A stretch of DNA of 64,000 nt from Sinomicrobium weinanense (GCF_018863395.1 NZ_JAHKRR010000002.1:797896-861895), one strand, 5' to 3'; shown: positions 16,131 to 26,066, counted from the first letter of the stretch. Notes: generated by a model not told the origin, from the sequence alone. Numbers and translations: made by a program.

Positions 16131-17447
16131 TCAAACCTTGTTAGCTCCCCCAATCGTTGCAAGATTTTTTATCCACGACAAGTATATTTCCTTTAGGTTT
16201 AATTTCATTTCTTCTGTCCATCTTTCATTGGAAAATACCGTGATAAAATCGCCCCCCACTCCCTGTACGAAGCCGTAGAGTTCCTGTATTTTTTCCCGGG
16301 CTTCCTTTGCGTTATCAAACTTTAAAAGTGCGGAATCCTGTATACAGAACGAATTTACCTTTAGTGGAAGTTGAATCTCATAACTGATGTCATAGAAATG
16401 GAAAGGCGTACAGGTCCCTGCCCGGAATCCCATAAAATCGGAATATCCCATGGTATAATCTTCATTAAATTCGGCTTCTACGGCAGTCTTGTAGACCTCA
16501 GGGATCAACAGGCGGTTATATCGTGCCCTGGCCCTTTTTACAGGCCTGTTAATAATATTGATGAGGCGCCTTCGCTCCTTTTTCAGTTGTACGAGGTCGT
16601 TCACAGCATAATAAGACATCATAAGAGAAACGATGTGGTAATCGGCAACCGACTTGATCAGCGTCCGGAAAGAAGTCTTTCTATGAGGTATATTCTTGTC
16701 GAATGCAGAATAATCGCCCAGCAAAAAAAAGAAGACCGCATCAGTGTCATATGCTTTATGGGCTTCAATCAGCTCGTCGAAATGATCGTAAGGGTCTTTT
16801 TTAATTCCCAACAATACCATATACCTTTCGAAAACCTTGTGAAACCGAAGGCCTGTCAGGTCCAGGACCGTTCCGGCCAGGGTGCGGATAATTCCCTTTT
16901 TCCGGTAAGCGTAGGCCGCCGCAATATCGATAACTGAGACATAGTTTGTTTTTCGTTTGCCAAAATTCTCTTCCGGAAACCTCTTCCCCAGGGCCACGGC
17001 GAGCTTTCTCACCCAGAAGTCCACTACCGGGACCTCCAGAAAACCGTGTTCCCATGCCAGGCTTTCCTTTGCCGGGTATCTCCCATATTCGTCCTTGACA
17101 TGGGGCAAATACTCTTCATACCGGCTCAAAAGGTAAAAACTCGCGGCAAAAATATCGAAAGGTATGCTACCCTTGTCGCCTATTGAAAAAAAACAGGGAA
17201 TATCGTCCCACAGTTGCACGCTGATCTCTATATTGGTGATCCCCTGCTCAAACAAAAGGTCATGGCTCCTCACAAAAAACTCATTTTGCAGGGGGTTTTT
17301 GGTATAGGTGATCTTTGGGCCGGAATGCGCAATGAAATTTTCGACCTTTTCAGTGATCTGCACTTCGGTCTTAAGCATATTCGCAAAAATATGCTTCATA
17401 ATATAATTGATCCGCGGGGTAATTTTATGTGTATAGACTAATAGCAT
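16131..17447 (-). CDS. Polysaccharide-deacetylase-like protein (DUF7033 type)
   Basis: 438-residue protein of the flavobacterial group annotated as polysaccharide deacetylase family with an N-terminal DUF7033-like region. Residues ~95-130 (PFDIFAASFYLLSRYEEYLPH, DEYGRYPAKESLA) are typical of this group. The first strand of the catalytic half reads VSVIDIAAAYAYRKKG, with one Asp where NodB-type enzymes usually keep an Asp pair; GFRAGTCTPFHFYD is in the C-terminal part. Catalysis is therefore uncertain. Starts with MLLVYTHKITPRINYIMKHIF; the ATG at residue 17 is an alternative. Confidence 0.75.
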   Translation of the reverse strand: MLLVYTHKITPRINYIMKHIFANMLKTEVQITEKVENFIAHSGPKITYTKNPLQNEFFVRSHDLLFEQGITNIEISVQLWDDIPCFFSIGDKGSIPFDIFAASFYLLSRYEEYLPHVKDEYGRYPAKESLAWEHGFLEVPVVDFWVRKLAVALGKRFPEENFGKRKTNYVSVIDIAAAYAYRKKGIIRTLAGTVLDLTGLRFHKVFERYMVLLGIKKDPYDHFDELIEAHKAYDTDAVFFFLLGDYSAFDKNIPHRKTSFRTLIKSVADYHIVSLMMSYYAVNDLVQLKKERRRLINIINRPVKRARARYNRLLIPEVYKTAVEAEFNEDYTMGYSDFMGFRAGTCTPFHFYDISYEIQLPLKVNSFCIQDSALLKFDNAKEAREKIQELYGFVQGVGGDFITVFSNERWTEEMKLNLKEIYLSWIKNLATIGGANKV

Positions 17448-17454
17448 TAAAAGG

Positions 17455-17561
17455 TTTTAAGTTTCAAGTTTAGGTCCCTGAGCGGAGCCGAAGGGCAAGT
17501 TTCAAGTTCAGGTCCCTGAGCCCTTCGATTAAACTCGGGATAAACTAAAGCCGGGGGAAGG
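17455..17561. repeat. REP-like element GGTCCCTGAGCCCTTCGR (copy A)
   Basis: Positions 17511-17561 read GGTCCCTGAGCCCTTCG then ATTAAACTCGGGATAAACT and AAAGCCGGGGGAAGG. CCCTGAG pairs with CTCgGGG-like sequence and CCCTTC with GGGGAAGG, so two nested stems are possible. A partial copy (GGTCCCTGAGCGGAGCCGAAGGG) lies just before it at about 17474-17496. Related copies are at 27191-27239 and 58645-58693. It lies between the radC 3' end and the deacetylase-like gene. Confidence 0.8.
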
Positions 17562-17562
17562 A

Positions 17563-18258
17563 TCACAATATCCCGTGGTCTGCAAAACTGAAATAGGTTT
17601 CCTGTGTAATGATCAGATGGTCGAGCACCCCGATATCCAGAGATTCGGAAGCGACCTTTAATTTCCTGGTCAGTTGCCTGTCTGCTTCACTTGGCGACAG
17701 GGCCCCGGAGGGATGATTATGTACCAGGACAATGGCCGTGGCTCCGACTTCAAGCGCACATTTCATGGCGAGGCGTATGTCTACCAGGGTACCTGTTATT
17801 CCTCCCTTACTGAGCTGTGCGTATTGTATGACTTTATGGGAATTATTGAGATAAATGATCCAGAATTCTTCATGGGGCAGTTCTCCGATCACGGGCTGCA
17901 TAAGCTCGAATACCGACCTGCTGTTGGCAACTTTAATACGTTCCAGGGCTTCTTCTACTCTCCGCCTTCTTCCCAACTCAAGAGCTGCAACGATCGTTAC
18001 CGCCTTGGCTTCCCCCATTCCTTTGAATCCCGTAAGTTGTTTCAGGGAAAACTTCCCCAGTTCATTGAGATTGTTATGGGCTGCAGATAATATACGTTTA
18101 GACAGGCTTACAGCACTTTCTTCCTTACTGCCACTGCCGATAAGAATGGCGATCAGCTCGGCGTCGGTCAGTATCTCTTTACCTTTTTGCGAAAGTTTTT
18201 CTCTTGGCCTGTCATCTTCTTTCCAATCTTTAATGGAAAGGGAAACCGTTTTTTCCAT
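17563..18258 (-). CDS. radC: RadC family JAB/MPN domain protein
   Basis: 231-residue RadC-like protein: N-terminal helix-hairpin-helix region (TDAELIAILIGSG, LTGFKGMGEAKA) and a C-terminal JAMM metalloprotease-like domain with HNHPSG (180-185) and the downstream SEAD Asp193. RadC's historical role in DNA repair is doubtful; its true substrate is unknown. The ATG at 18258 (MEKTVSLSIKDW) is the family start; the longer reading overlaps the upstream gene. It is immediately downstream of the Mur-ligase-like gene. Confidence 0.93.
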   Translation of the reverse strand: MEKTVSLSIKDWKEDDRPREKLSQKGKEILTDAELIAILIGSGSKEESAVSLSKRILSAAHNNLNELGKFSLKQLTGFKGMGEAKAVTIVAALELGRRRRVEEALERIKVANSRSVFELMQPVIGELPHEEFWIIYLNNSHKVIQYAQLSKGGITGTLVDIRLAMKCALEVGATAIVLVHNHPSGALSPSEADRQLTRKLKVASESLDIGVLDHLIITQETYFSFADHGIL

Positions 18259-18337
18259 ACGATCGTATTTTGCATAAAGATAAAGTTTTTGACAGGATCT
18301 TTGCAAATTTACACTCCCTCTTATTTTTCTTCCGCTC

Positions 18338-19246
18338 TTACCCGGCAAACACGGCCAACGCCTCGTAAAAATCATCTTCGTCTATCCCCATATGCTGGCA
18401 TATCCATTTGGCACCGGCCAGGTGGAACAGCATCTGTTTGTCGGAAATGTTCAACGGCATGGCTCCCTCAGGTGTTTCCAGAAGTATTTCTCCATTCGAT
18501 TCTTCGTATTCGGGCAGGCGGTAAGGATGTTTCCGTATAGGATTTTCCGAGGCTTCCACGATCGCTTTTACCTCCCCGTCCTCTTCATTATACACGGCGA
18601 TCCCTCCTTTGACAATAGAATCTACAAATACACGGTATTTTGCTAAACGCTCTTCTTCCGAAGGATCTTCAGTGGTATCGGTGGCAATTCCGCTCAACAG
18701 GGCTATATTGGGCAGGTAATTGTGGAATTTCGGGGAAGGTTCTGCTCCAGAAGACGGTGATTCATCTCCGGTGATCAGTATAAACTCATTGTCATTGGTA
18801 AGACAGACCCTGTTTTTCAGGTCTTCAGGCCCGGACTCTATGACATAGTCCAACCCCTTGTCGTGATAGTCCATTACCTGCATTATCACAGACGCAATAC
18901 TGGTCCTCCCATAATTTCCCGCGATAACCACCCGGGTCTTGTACCTGGAATACTCATAAAGGAATCCGGAACAGGAATACACTTTTATCCCTTTTTCTTT
19001 GGCACTGAGCAACTCCGGGTTTTCAGGGCCAGTACCTGCTCCCAGGATCACGCCGTCCAGATCGGAGGTAATTCGTTCCGGGAACCAGCCGTCAGGACCG
19101 GCTTCCCAGCCTTGTTCCTCCATTTCGGTTCTCCGTATTTCCGGGATGTGTTCATCGCTGCCACTGATCTCATACCCGTTGTGATGCAGGGCCTGCGCCA
19201 GAGAAAAGAGTTCCTTATTTCCAATTCCTATACCATGTAAACGCAT
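18338..19246 (-). CDS. Truncated Mpl/Mur-ligase-like protein, probable pseudoenzyme
   Basis: 302-residue homologue of the UDP-N-acetylmuramate:tripeptide ligase (Mpl) of flavobacteria, normally about 450 residues. The N-terminal Rossmann part and the start of the ATPase domain align well (RLHGIGIGNKELFSLAQAL, GYEISGSDEHI, AKWICQHMGIDEDDFYEALAVF). It stops at 302, exactly where the C-terminal ligase domain should begin. The P-loop is GNYGRTS (110-116) where active enzymes have G-x-x-GKTT/S, so the Lys is replaced by Arg. The region after GIA (188) lacks the Asp-His-x-N signature. The frame is intact, so it is either a pseudoenzyme or an old decayed copy. Confidence 0.8.
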   Translation of the reverse strand: MRLHGIGIGNKELFSLAQALHHNGYEISGSDEHIPEIRRTEMEEQGWEAGPDGWFPERITSDLDGVILGAGTGPENPELLSAKEKGIKVYSCSGFLYEYSRYKTRVVIAGNYGRTSIASVIMQVMDYHDKGLDYVIESGPEDLKNRVCLTNDNEFILITGDESPSSGAEPSPKFHNYLPNIALLSGIATDTTEDPSEEERLAKYRVFVDSIVKGGIAVYNEEDGEVKAIVEASENPIRKHPYRLPEYEESNGEILLETPEGAMPLNISDKQMLFHLAGAKWICQHMGIDEDDFYEALAVFAG

Positions 19247-19462
19247 AAACTTTTATTTATGCGGTAAAGATAAAAAAGGAGCCGTACAAAAACACTAAAA
19301 AAAGCCAAAACCCCGGGCTTCTGACCAACCCGAAACCTTTGCTTCTGCCGGATTTCTCCTTATGGCTTGGGGACTTCCGTCTGGACCCGCCCCTGAAAAC
19401 CAAACAACATACTGAATATCATCAAACTACAACACACCCCCTCATTTCCCATATACCCATGG

Positions 19463-21043
19463 CTATTTGTTCTTACCTGCCGTCGGGGTTTTGTCATCCG
19501 CCGCCAGCATTGCAAAATCGCTTTCATTGCCATTGCGGCCTACGGCAGTGACAGCTATATGCCCGATACCTTTTCTCTTTCCCGTATCTTCAGCATTCAC
19601 GAAACGATCCAGTTCAAACATTCTTTTCTTTCCGGGTAGTATTTTATAGTTCCATTCGGTATCTTCATATTGATAACGGACCACCCACCGGAACACTTCC
19701 TTCTCATCGGGATGGCTCCATTTTATTTTTATTTTTCCGTTGCCGGAAGACCAGTTTACCACAGGCACATCGGGTCGTTTTTTCTTCAGCCACGGACTCT
19801 CAGGCACCAGCGCCTCTTTTTTGTACGGTCCCTTCAACAGCCCATCGGCAAGCTCGGGATACTTCAGCAACGGGGCTATGCTCCAATGCACTACGCCCTT
19901 GCTTTCCGGTAACATCCCCCTGGTGATCATGATCTGGTTGATAATTTCATCTGTATTCTGTTCCCCTCCACCGAGGTCTGCCCGGATACCGGGCCAGAGA
20001 TGCCTGTTCTTTTTGTTCTCTCCTTTCCACCAGTTCAAAAGGACGGGAAAACTTTGTCCTTCCTTGTTGATCTTCCAGTAAAGCTGGGGCGTAAAATAGT
20101 CTACCCAGCCTTTGTTGAGCCACAAACGGGCATCTGCATACAGTATATCGTACTGGTCAAAGCCAGACACAGATGCGGGATGGCCCGGCCTCCAGATCCC
20201 AAACGGGCTGATCCCGAACTTTACCAGGGGTTTTTCTGATTTTACGGTACTGTATACTTCTTTTACAAAGGTGTTGACACTGCCCCTGCGCCAGTCTGCC
20301 CTGGAAAGCCTGCCTCCTCTTTGGGTATAGTTTTTCCAGCTTTCTTCATCCGGAAAATCTTCGTCATTGTTATAAGATGGATAAGGATAAAAATAATCAT
20401 CAAAATGAATTCCGTCAATATCATACCGGGTCACCAGGTCCTTTACAACGGCAAGGGCGTGTTCGCGGGTTTCTTTACGGGAAGGATCGAACCACCAATA
20501 GCCCTGTTTCAGTTTCACCACCAGTTCGGGCATGGTCTTTACTACAGAGGCCCTACCAATTTCTCCGCCATTGACGTGGTGTGCCCTGTATGGGTTGAGC
20601 CAGGCGTGCAGCTCCAGCCCCCTTTCATGTGCCGCTTTTATCCAGAACCGGAGGGGGTCGTAATAGGGTTCGGGAGCCTGGCCCTGTTTTCCGGTAAGGA
20701 AATAGGACCAGGGCTCGATCTTGCTGTCGTAAAGGGCATCGGCCTGCGGCCTGACCTGAAAGATCACCGCATTAAAATGATGAGCCTCCAGGAAATCCAG
20801 CAATTCCAAAGCCTCTTTCTGCTGTTCTTTTACAGGAAGGCCCGGCTTGCTCGGCCAGTTTATATTAGCCACTGTGGCTACCCACGCCGCCCTGAACTCT
20901 CTTTCAGCTACCGGCGGATGGAGCTTTATACTGGCCCTGGCCCATCCCTGCCCGTCTGTACCGCTCCGGTGGGTTTTGCACGACCAGGCCAGTAAAACAG
21001 ACAACAAACAGAGCAGGGGCAATTTATGTGACTTTCTCTTCAT
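19463..21043 (-). CDS. GHL10/DUF187 family glycoside-hydrolase-like lipoprotein
   Basis: 526-residue predicted lipoprotein (lipobox LLAWSC about residues 16-21) with a TIM-barrel GHL10 domain: EFRAAWVATVANINWPSKPG, LELHAWLNPYRAHHV, YDIDGIHFDDYFYPYPSYN (catalytic-site acidic cluster), FGISPFGIWRPGHP. The last ~110 residues resemble a fibronectin-III-like domain. The family is thought to act on glycans, possibly peptidoglycan-linked ones; substrate not known. ATG 21043 gives MKRKSHKLPLLCLL. Directly downstream of susD and susC on the same strand, so it is likely the hydrolase of this locus. Confidence 0.88.
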   Translation of the reverse strand: MKRKSHKLPLLCLLSVLLAWSCKTHRSGTDGQGWARASIKLHPPVAEREFRAAWVATVANINWPSKPGLPVKEQQKEALELLDFLEAHHFNAVIFQVRPQADALYDSKIEPWSYFLTGKQGQAPEPYYDPLRFWIKAAHERGLELHAWLNPYRAHHVNGGEIGRASVVKTMPELVVKLKQGYWWFDPSRKETREHALAVVKDLVTRYDIDGIHFDDYFYPYPSYNNDEDFPDEESWKNYTQRGGRLSRADWRRGSVNTFVKEVYSTVKSEKPLVKFGISPFGIWRPGHPASVSGFDQYDILYADARLWLNKGWVDYFTPQLYWKINKEGQSFPVLLNWWKGENKKNRHLWPGIRADLGGGEQNTDEIINQIMITRGMLPESKGVVHWSIAPLLKYPELADGLLKGPYKKEALVPESPWLKKKRPDVPVVNWSSGNGKIKIKWSHPDEKEVFRWVVRYQYEDTEWNYKILPGKKRMFELDRFVNAEDTGKRKGIGHIAVTAVGRNGNESDFAMLAADDKTPTAGKNK

Positions 21044-21088
21044 AACCCATATGTTATACAGCCGCCTGCCGAATGGCAATCCCGTTCA

Positions 21089-22825
21089 TCACCAGCCTGG
21101 GTTTTGCTCCAGTTCCGCCCCGTTATCCCTGTAAAGCGTGAGCTGGTCCAGCGGAATAGGTTCCAGATAGACGCGGGGATCTGTAAATTCTCTCAGCGAT
21201 TCCGCAGCCGAGGCCGGAATAATATATCCTTCTTCTCCATCGGTCAGGACCAGGCTTCCCAGGTCACTATCCGGATAATCCGATTTTTTTATCCAGGCGC
21301 CCCGGTTGATACCGGTATGTTGCACCATATCGGTATATTCCAGTTTTTTCCACCGTTTGAGGTCTTCCAGCCGGAAGCCTTCCATCATCAGTTCTATTCT
21401 ACGTTCCCTCCGCACTTCCCAGATCATGGCAGGCACCTCCGGATCTCTTTGAGGATCGTTGTAAACCATTCCGTTAACTGCGGGGTCCCCCCCGGCCATT
21501 TCCAGATGAGGGATTCCTATTCCAGGCCTGTCCCGCAATACATTTACGGATTTGTCCAGGTCGGCCTGTGTAAAAGCAGGTCCGCCCACGGAAGCCAGCT
21601 CTGCGGCAGCTTCGGCATAGTTCACCAGCACTTCGCCGTAACGTATGATCGGCGCATCGGTAGGATTGAGGTTCGAGCTTCCCATCGGCTCGTCCGCGAT
21701 AGCTTCATTCAAAAATTTATGTGTGGCATACCCCGTAGTGGAATAGTTGGAAGCCACACCATTGATACGCAATTCGTATGGAACAAGGGTTTCGTACATC
21801 CTCGGATCCCTGTTAGCCATAACATTTTCGATACCCTGGTCGCCCTGGTACAGTGGTGATTCTTCTATGGGGAGCCCGTCATTCATCAGATAGGATTCCA
21901 CAGCATCCCTGGATACTCCGGTCTGGGGTTCCTTGTTGTTATAACTGTTGAGTGTATGGGTGAGTATCCCGGGCTCATATTCGCGATAGAGTATCACTTC
22001 CGGATTTCCCGAAAGGCTCAGGGAATTGAACACTTCCCGGTAATTGCCAAGGGAGAATTTTCCCGAATTTATAAGCTGTTCTGCCGCCCATTTGGCAGCT
22101 TCGAGGTATTCGGCCGCTTTTGAAGTATTGTTTTCATGGTATTTCTGCCAGGTCCCTTCAAACAGGAACACGCGCGACATATAGGCCAGTATAACACTCT
22201 TGTTCACTTCCTGCCCGTCGTTCCCTACACTTTCCCGGACATTTTCTGCCGCAAACCGGAAATCTTCCAGCATCTTGTCCATGACAAAGGCACGGTCATC
22301 CCTTTTTTTGTACAGTTCTTCGGTCTCTTCTTCCGAAAGTTCCCGGTCGTAATACGGCACATCGCCATACGCTTTTACCAGTTCATAATATTCCAGTGCA
22401 CGGAAAAACCGGCCAACCCCTGTCCAGTGGTTTATCGCTTCTTCTTCCATGGGTACCTCCGGCACCCTGCTTATAAGAATATTAGCTTTGCGTACCCAGG
22501 TAAAGGTCCACCCTCTCCGGTCTTCTCTTGAAGGATCAGGAGCTTCCGTCGGCACCTGCAATGTAAAAGGAGGCGGGTTAGAGGGCGAGAAATCATCGTT
22601 GAGGGATTGTCCGGAGAAATATTTTCCCCATGCAAAGCTCGAACCATAACCTACAAAATGACGTTCATAAAACCCAAAGACAAAGGTCCTGACACTTTCT
22701 TCACTCGTCCAGTAAGATTCATCGATGAGCTGGTCTTCCGGGGGGACGTCCAGGAAGTCCTTGTCACAACCGGAGGTAAAGATCAATACCAGCATTATAA
22801 CGAGTATTTTATTCAAAGTTTTCAT
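21089..22825 (-). CDS. SusD/RagB family glycan-binding lipoprotein
   Basis: 578-residue outer-membrane lipoprotein partner of SusC. Signal peptide MKTLNKILVIMLVLIFTSGC with lipobox SGC, then KDFLDVPPEDQLIDESYWTS, a typical SusD start. TPR-like helices follow, with YAEAAAELA and RDRPGIGIPHL and the C-terminal IWEVRRERRIELMMEGFRLEDLKRWKKLEY signature. It lies 10 bp after susC. It binds the glycan and acts as a lid on the SusC pore; the ligand cannot be read from sequence. Confidence 0.95.
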   Translation of the reverse strand: MKTLNKILVIMLVLIFTSGCDKDFLDVPPEDQLIDESYWTSEESVRTFVFGFYERHFVGYGSSFAWGKYFSGQSLNDDFSPSNPPPFTLQVPTEAPDPSREDRRGWTFTWVRKANILISRVPEVPMEEEAINHWTGVGRFFRALEYYELVKAYGDVPYYDRELSEEETEELYKKRDDRAFVMDKMLEDFRFAAENVRESVGNDGQEVNKSVILAYMSRVFLFEGTWQKYHENNTSKAAEYLEAAKWAAEQLINSGKFSLGNYREVFNSLSLSGNPEVILYREYEPGILTHTLNSYNNKEPQTGVSRDAVESYLMNDGLPIEESPLYQGDQGIENVMANRDPRMYETLVPYELRINGVASNYSTTGYATHKFLNEAIADEPMGSSNLNPTDAPIIRYGEVLVNYAEAAAELASVGGPAFTQADLDKSVNVLRDRPGIGIPHLEMAGGDPAVNGMVYNDPQRDPEVPAMIWEVRRERRIELMMEGFRLEDLKRWKKLEYTDMVQHTGINRGAWIKKSDYPDSDLGSLVLTDGEEGYIIPASAAESLREFTDPRVYLEPIPLDQLTLYRDNGAELEQNPGW

Positions 22826-22835
22826 GTTTCGGTTT

Positions 22836-25800
22836 TTAAAAGGTTAGTTGTACGCCAAAAGATAATGACCTTCTAAACGGGTAGACACGGGCAAAGGTGT
22901 TGCTATCGTTCTTCCCTGCTTTTGTGTAATCAATTTCCGGGTCGATCGGAACCCCTATATTTTCAAACTCAAACAGGTTCTCACCGCTAAAATAAATGCG
23001 GGCCGTGCTGATGCTCAACTTATCGGTAAGTCCGGGCGGGATCGTATAACCGAGGGTTATATTCTTCATCCGGAGGTAAGACAGGTCCAGAAGGTATTTG
23101 GTCTGGGGGAGAAAGTTCATCGCATTATTGGACTGCTGCTGATCGTTGGGCCTCGGGTAGCGTGCATTGGGATTTTCAGGAGTCCAGTAGTCGAGTTGGT
23201 GATCGTACCACCCTTCGCCATAACGATAACCGGGAATAACAACGGGGCCATTGGCCCAGAAATCGCGTTTACCCACGCCCTGCATAAACATATTCAGGTC
23301 AAATCCTTTCCAGTTGGCACCGAGCTGAATACCGTACTGGTATCGCGGGGTGGTATTCCCTATCACTTTCATATCCCCGGAATCGCCCACGGTTTTGGAA
23401 CCGTAATCAACAACCCCGTCCCCATTCAGGTCTTTGTATTTGACATCCCCGGGGCCATAGTAAAACCATCCGTTGTCTTCAAATATTTCCTGGGAAGCAA
23501 TTCCGGGCGACAGATTGCCATCGGCATCAAAATCGCCTTCTGTAAAGAACCGGTCAGTTTCGTACCCCCAAATCTCCCCGAGTGTTTTTCCTTCGTAGTT
23601 GGAATCGATCCCCTTTGTGGTATTGGCAAATTTGGTGATCTTCTCTTTAAAGTCAGACAAGGTAGCCATGGCGTTGATCCGGAGTCCGTTGGCAAAGGTG
23701 TGCCTGAAATCCACGGCCAGTTCCCAGCCCCGGGTCTGCAATTCGCCGTAATTCCGTATGGGCGATCCTGTACCAAAGGAAGATGGCAAAGTGATCCCGT
23801 CACTATGCATATCGCTTACCGTACGGTTATACCAATCGAAGGTCGCGCCCAGTTTGTCCTGGAAAAAACGCACATCTACTCCTACGTCGAAGGTGGTGAC
23901 GGTTTCCCAGGTAAGGGATGCAGGCAAGGCACCGGGAGTCCTGGCGGTAACAATGTTCTGACCGTCGATCACCCAATCGGAACTATAGGTGGGCATTACC
24001 CTGTAAATATTATTCAGGCGCGCATCCTGGTTCCCCACTTCTCCATAAGATGCCCTTATCTTTAAAAAAGACAATGTGGGAGTGGCAAAATCCATGAAGT
24101 CCTCCTTGCTGATAACATATCCGACGGACATGGACGGGAAAAAGGCCCATTTTTCATCGCTTGACAGACGTGAAGCCCCGTCATAACGGCCGTTGAGCTC
24201 TAGTAAATATTTGTCTTTATACGAATAATTGATACGGGCAAAAGCTCCCAGGGTTGTCCATTTGTTCCTATCTCCGCCGACAAACATATCTCCGGTAGCC
24301 AGGGAAAGTTCGCCTTTTCCCGGATCCAGCAAATCCCTCTTTTGGGAATAATGCGACCAGTATTCATATTCTTCCAGATCGCCTCCGAGGATGAATTTAA
24401 GGGAGTGATCTCCGTAGTCCTTAACATAGGTAGCAAAGGCTTTGGCCGTATTTCTGCGGCTCCAGTCCGATTCGTACTGTACCCGGTTATACGAAGGGCT
24501 GCTGTAGGCTTCGTATTTCAGGTCCGGCCCTGTGGCCCAGAAGTTATACGCAGACAGCACTCCGCCGGTCTGGTGTTCATGCTGTTCGGTACGGTCGTGT
24601 GTATAATCGAAATTTACGGTAAGTCCTTCGAGCGGGCTGATCGTTCCCCCGAGGTTGATACGGGACAGGGAATATGTGGTTTCGTTCATCTCGGCCTGCT
24701 CCACTTCCGAGATATGGTTCCGGAACGGCTTTCCTTCAAAAGTCCCGTAAGGATACTGGGCCGGCCAGCGGGTAACATAATACCAGGGGTCGTAGGTAGC
24801 GCTGGTAAAATAGAAGGGCTTGGTAAGTTTGGTATTGGAATGCAGCACCTTACCCCTTACGCTCAGCCAGTCGTTTATTTTGGTATTGACACTTAAATTT
24901 ACATTATACCTGTCGAATTGGTCCGGGTTAACTTTCAGGACACCTTCCTGGTTCAGGTATCCCAGGCCCAGGTAATAGTTCGTATTCTCACTTCCCCCGG
25001 AAACGGAGAGGTCGTGTTTCTGCTGCGGAGCCCAATCCCGCATAAACAGTTTCCTCGGATCCCACGAACGATAAAAGAACAGCCTTCCGTCCCTGCGTTC
25101 GAAATCCCGGCCTTCTACCATTTCCATACCTAGGTCCTGCCCTCCGTAAAGCTCTTCCCACTCCCGCATCTTTTCTATGGCCAGCTCGTCGACAGACATC
25201 CCCACGATACTAAAAACATCCAGGGAGGGAACCCTTCGGTGTACCGCAGCAAAGGCCATTTCCGCCCCTTCTGCGGCAGGGGCTATTTTCGGGGTTGTTG
25301 TGGGTGTGGCCCAGGAAAAGTTGTTGGAATACGATACAGTGGGTGCAGAATTTCGCCGCCCGTTTTTGGTAGTAATGAGTATTACCCCCCATGCGGCCCT
25401 TGCTCCGTATATAGAGGTTGAGGTAGCATCTTTCAGCACGGAAATATTTTCAATATCCTGGGGGTTTATGGATTGCAGGTCCGGCACCTCTACATTATCG
25501 ACCAGGATAAGGGGTTGTGCTCCCCCGCCATCCGGGTTTCCCAGGGTACCAATATTTCCCCGGAGCTTTATCACAGGGCTTTCCCCTATCTGTCCGCTCG
25601 GGCTGGTAATGGTAAGGCCGGGGCTTACGCCCTGCAATCCCCTGGCTACATCGGTAATAGGCCTGGAATCCAGTATTTCGGGTTCTATGGTCGCAACAGC
25701 ACCGGTAAGATTGCCCCGCTTCTGTGTACCATAGCCCACAACAACTACTTCATCCAGTTTCTCCAACTCTTCGCCCAGGACGACCTCAAAGACAGACCGG

Positions 25801-26066
25801 TCCCCTACGGGAACTTCTTTTTGTGTGTATCCCATGGAGGAAAAAACCAGTATCCCATCCGGGGCATCCGGTATTTGCAGGGTAAACTTCCCGTCAAAGT
25901 CGGTGGTAGTCCCTATGGAAGAATCTTTGAGAAAAACCGATACTCCTGGCAGGAGTTCCCCGTTTTCCCCGGTCACTTCCCCGGATATCTGCCGTTCCTG
26001 CGCCCACAAAGACAAACACGCAAAATACAGCAATACCGAAAACAGAAATTGTACTTTTTCTTTCAT
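22836..26066 (-). CDS. SusC/RagA family TonB-linked outer-membrane transporter
   Basis: 1076-residue TonB-dependent glycan importer. Signal peptide (FSVLLYFACLSLWA), carboxypeptidase-regulatory-like domain (ISGEVTGENGELLPGVSVFLKD ... DFDGKFTLQI in two parts), TonB-box region LDEVVVVGYGTQKRGNLTGA, plug with GVSPGLTITSPSGQIG, and a long barrel ending in RSLSFGVQLTF. There is no extended N-terminal signalling (STN) domain, so it is not an anti-sigma-coupled type. It heads a three-gene susC-susD-GHL10 unit; no adjacent regulator is seen. Confidence 0.96.
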   Translation of the reverse strand: MKEKVQFLFSVLLYFACLSLWAQERQISGEVTGENGELLPGVSVFLKDSSIGTTTDFDGKFTLQIPDAPDGILVFSSMGYTQKEVPVGDRSVFEVVLGEELEKLDEVVVVGYGTQKRGNLTGAVATIEPEILDSRPITDVARGLQGVSPGLTITSPSGQIGESPVIKLRGNIGTLGNPDGGGAQPLILVDNVEVPDLQSINPQDIENISVLKDATSTSIYGARAAWGVILITTKNGRRNSAPTVSYSNNFSWATPTTTPKIAPAAEGAEMAFAAVHRRVPSLDVFSIVGMSVDELAIEKMREWEELYGGQDLGMEMVEGRDFERRDGRLFFYRSWDPRKLFMRDWAPQQKHDLSVSGGSENTNYYLGLGYLNQEGVLKVNPDQFDRYNVNLSVNTKINDWLSVRGKVLHSNTKLTKPFYFTSATYDPWYYVTRWPAQYPYGTFEGKPFRNHISEVEQAEMNETTYSLSRINLGGTISPLEGLTVNFDYTHDRTEQHEHQTGGVLSAYNFWATGPDLKYEAYSSPSYNRVQYESDWSRRNTAKAFATYVKDYGDHSLKFILGGDLEEYEYWSHYSQKRDLLDPGKGELSLATGDMFVGGDRNKWTTLGAFARINYSYKDKYLLELNGRYDGASRLSSDEKWAFFPSMSVGYVISKEDFMDFATPTLSFLKIRASYGEVGNQDARLNNIYRVMPTYSSDWVIDGQNIVTARTPGALPASLTWETVTTFDVGVDVRFFQDKLGATFDWYNRTVSDMHSDGITLPSSFGTGSPIRNYGELQTRGWELAVDFRHTFANGLRINAMATLSDFKEKITKFANTTKGIDSNYEGKTLGEIWGYETDRFFTEGDFDADGNLSPGIASQEIFEDNGWFYYGPGDVKYKDLNGDGVVDYGSKTVGDSGDMKVIGNTTPRYQYGIQLGANWKGFDLNMFMQGVGKRDFWANGPVVIPGYRYGEGWYDHQLDYWTPENPNARYPRPNDQQQSNNAMNFLPQTKYLLDLSYLRMKNITLGYTIPPGLTDKLSISTARIYFSGENLFEFENIGVPIDPEIDYTKAGKNDSNTFARVYPFRRSLSFGVQLTF

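Noticed and set aside
18259-18375. Longer N-terminus for radC
   Set aside because: The added residues are unconserved and overlap the 3' end of the Mpl-like gene; ATG 18258 gives the family start.
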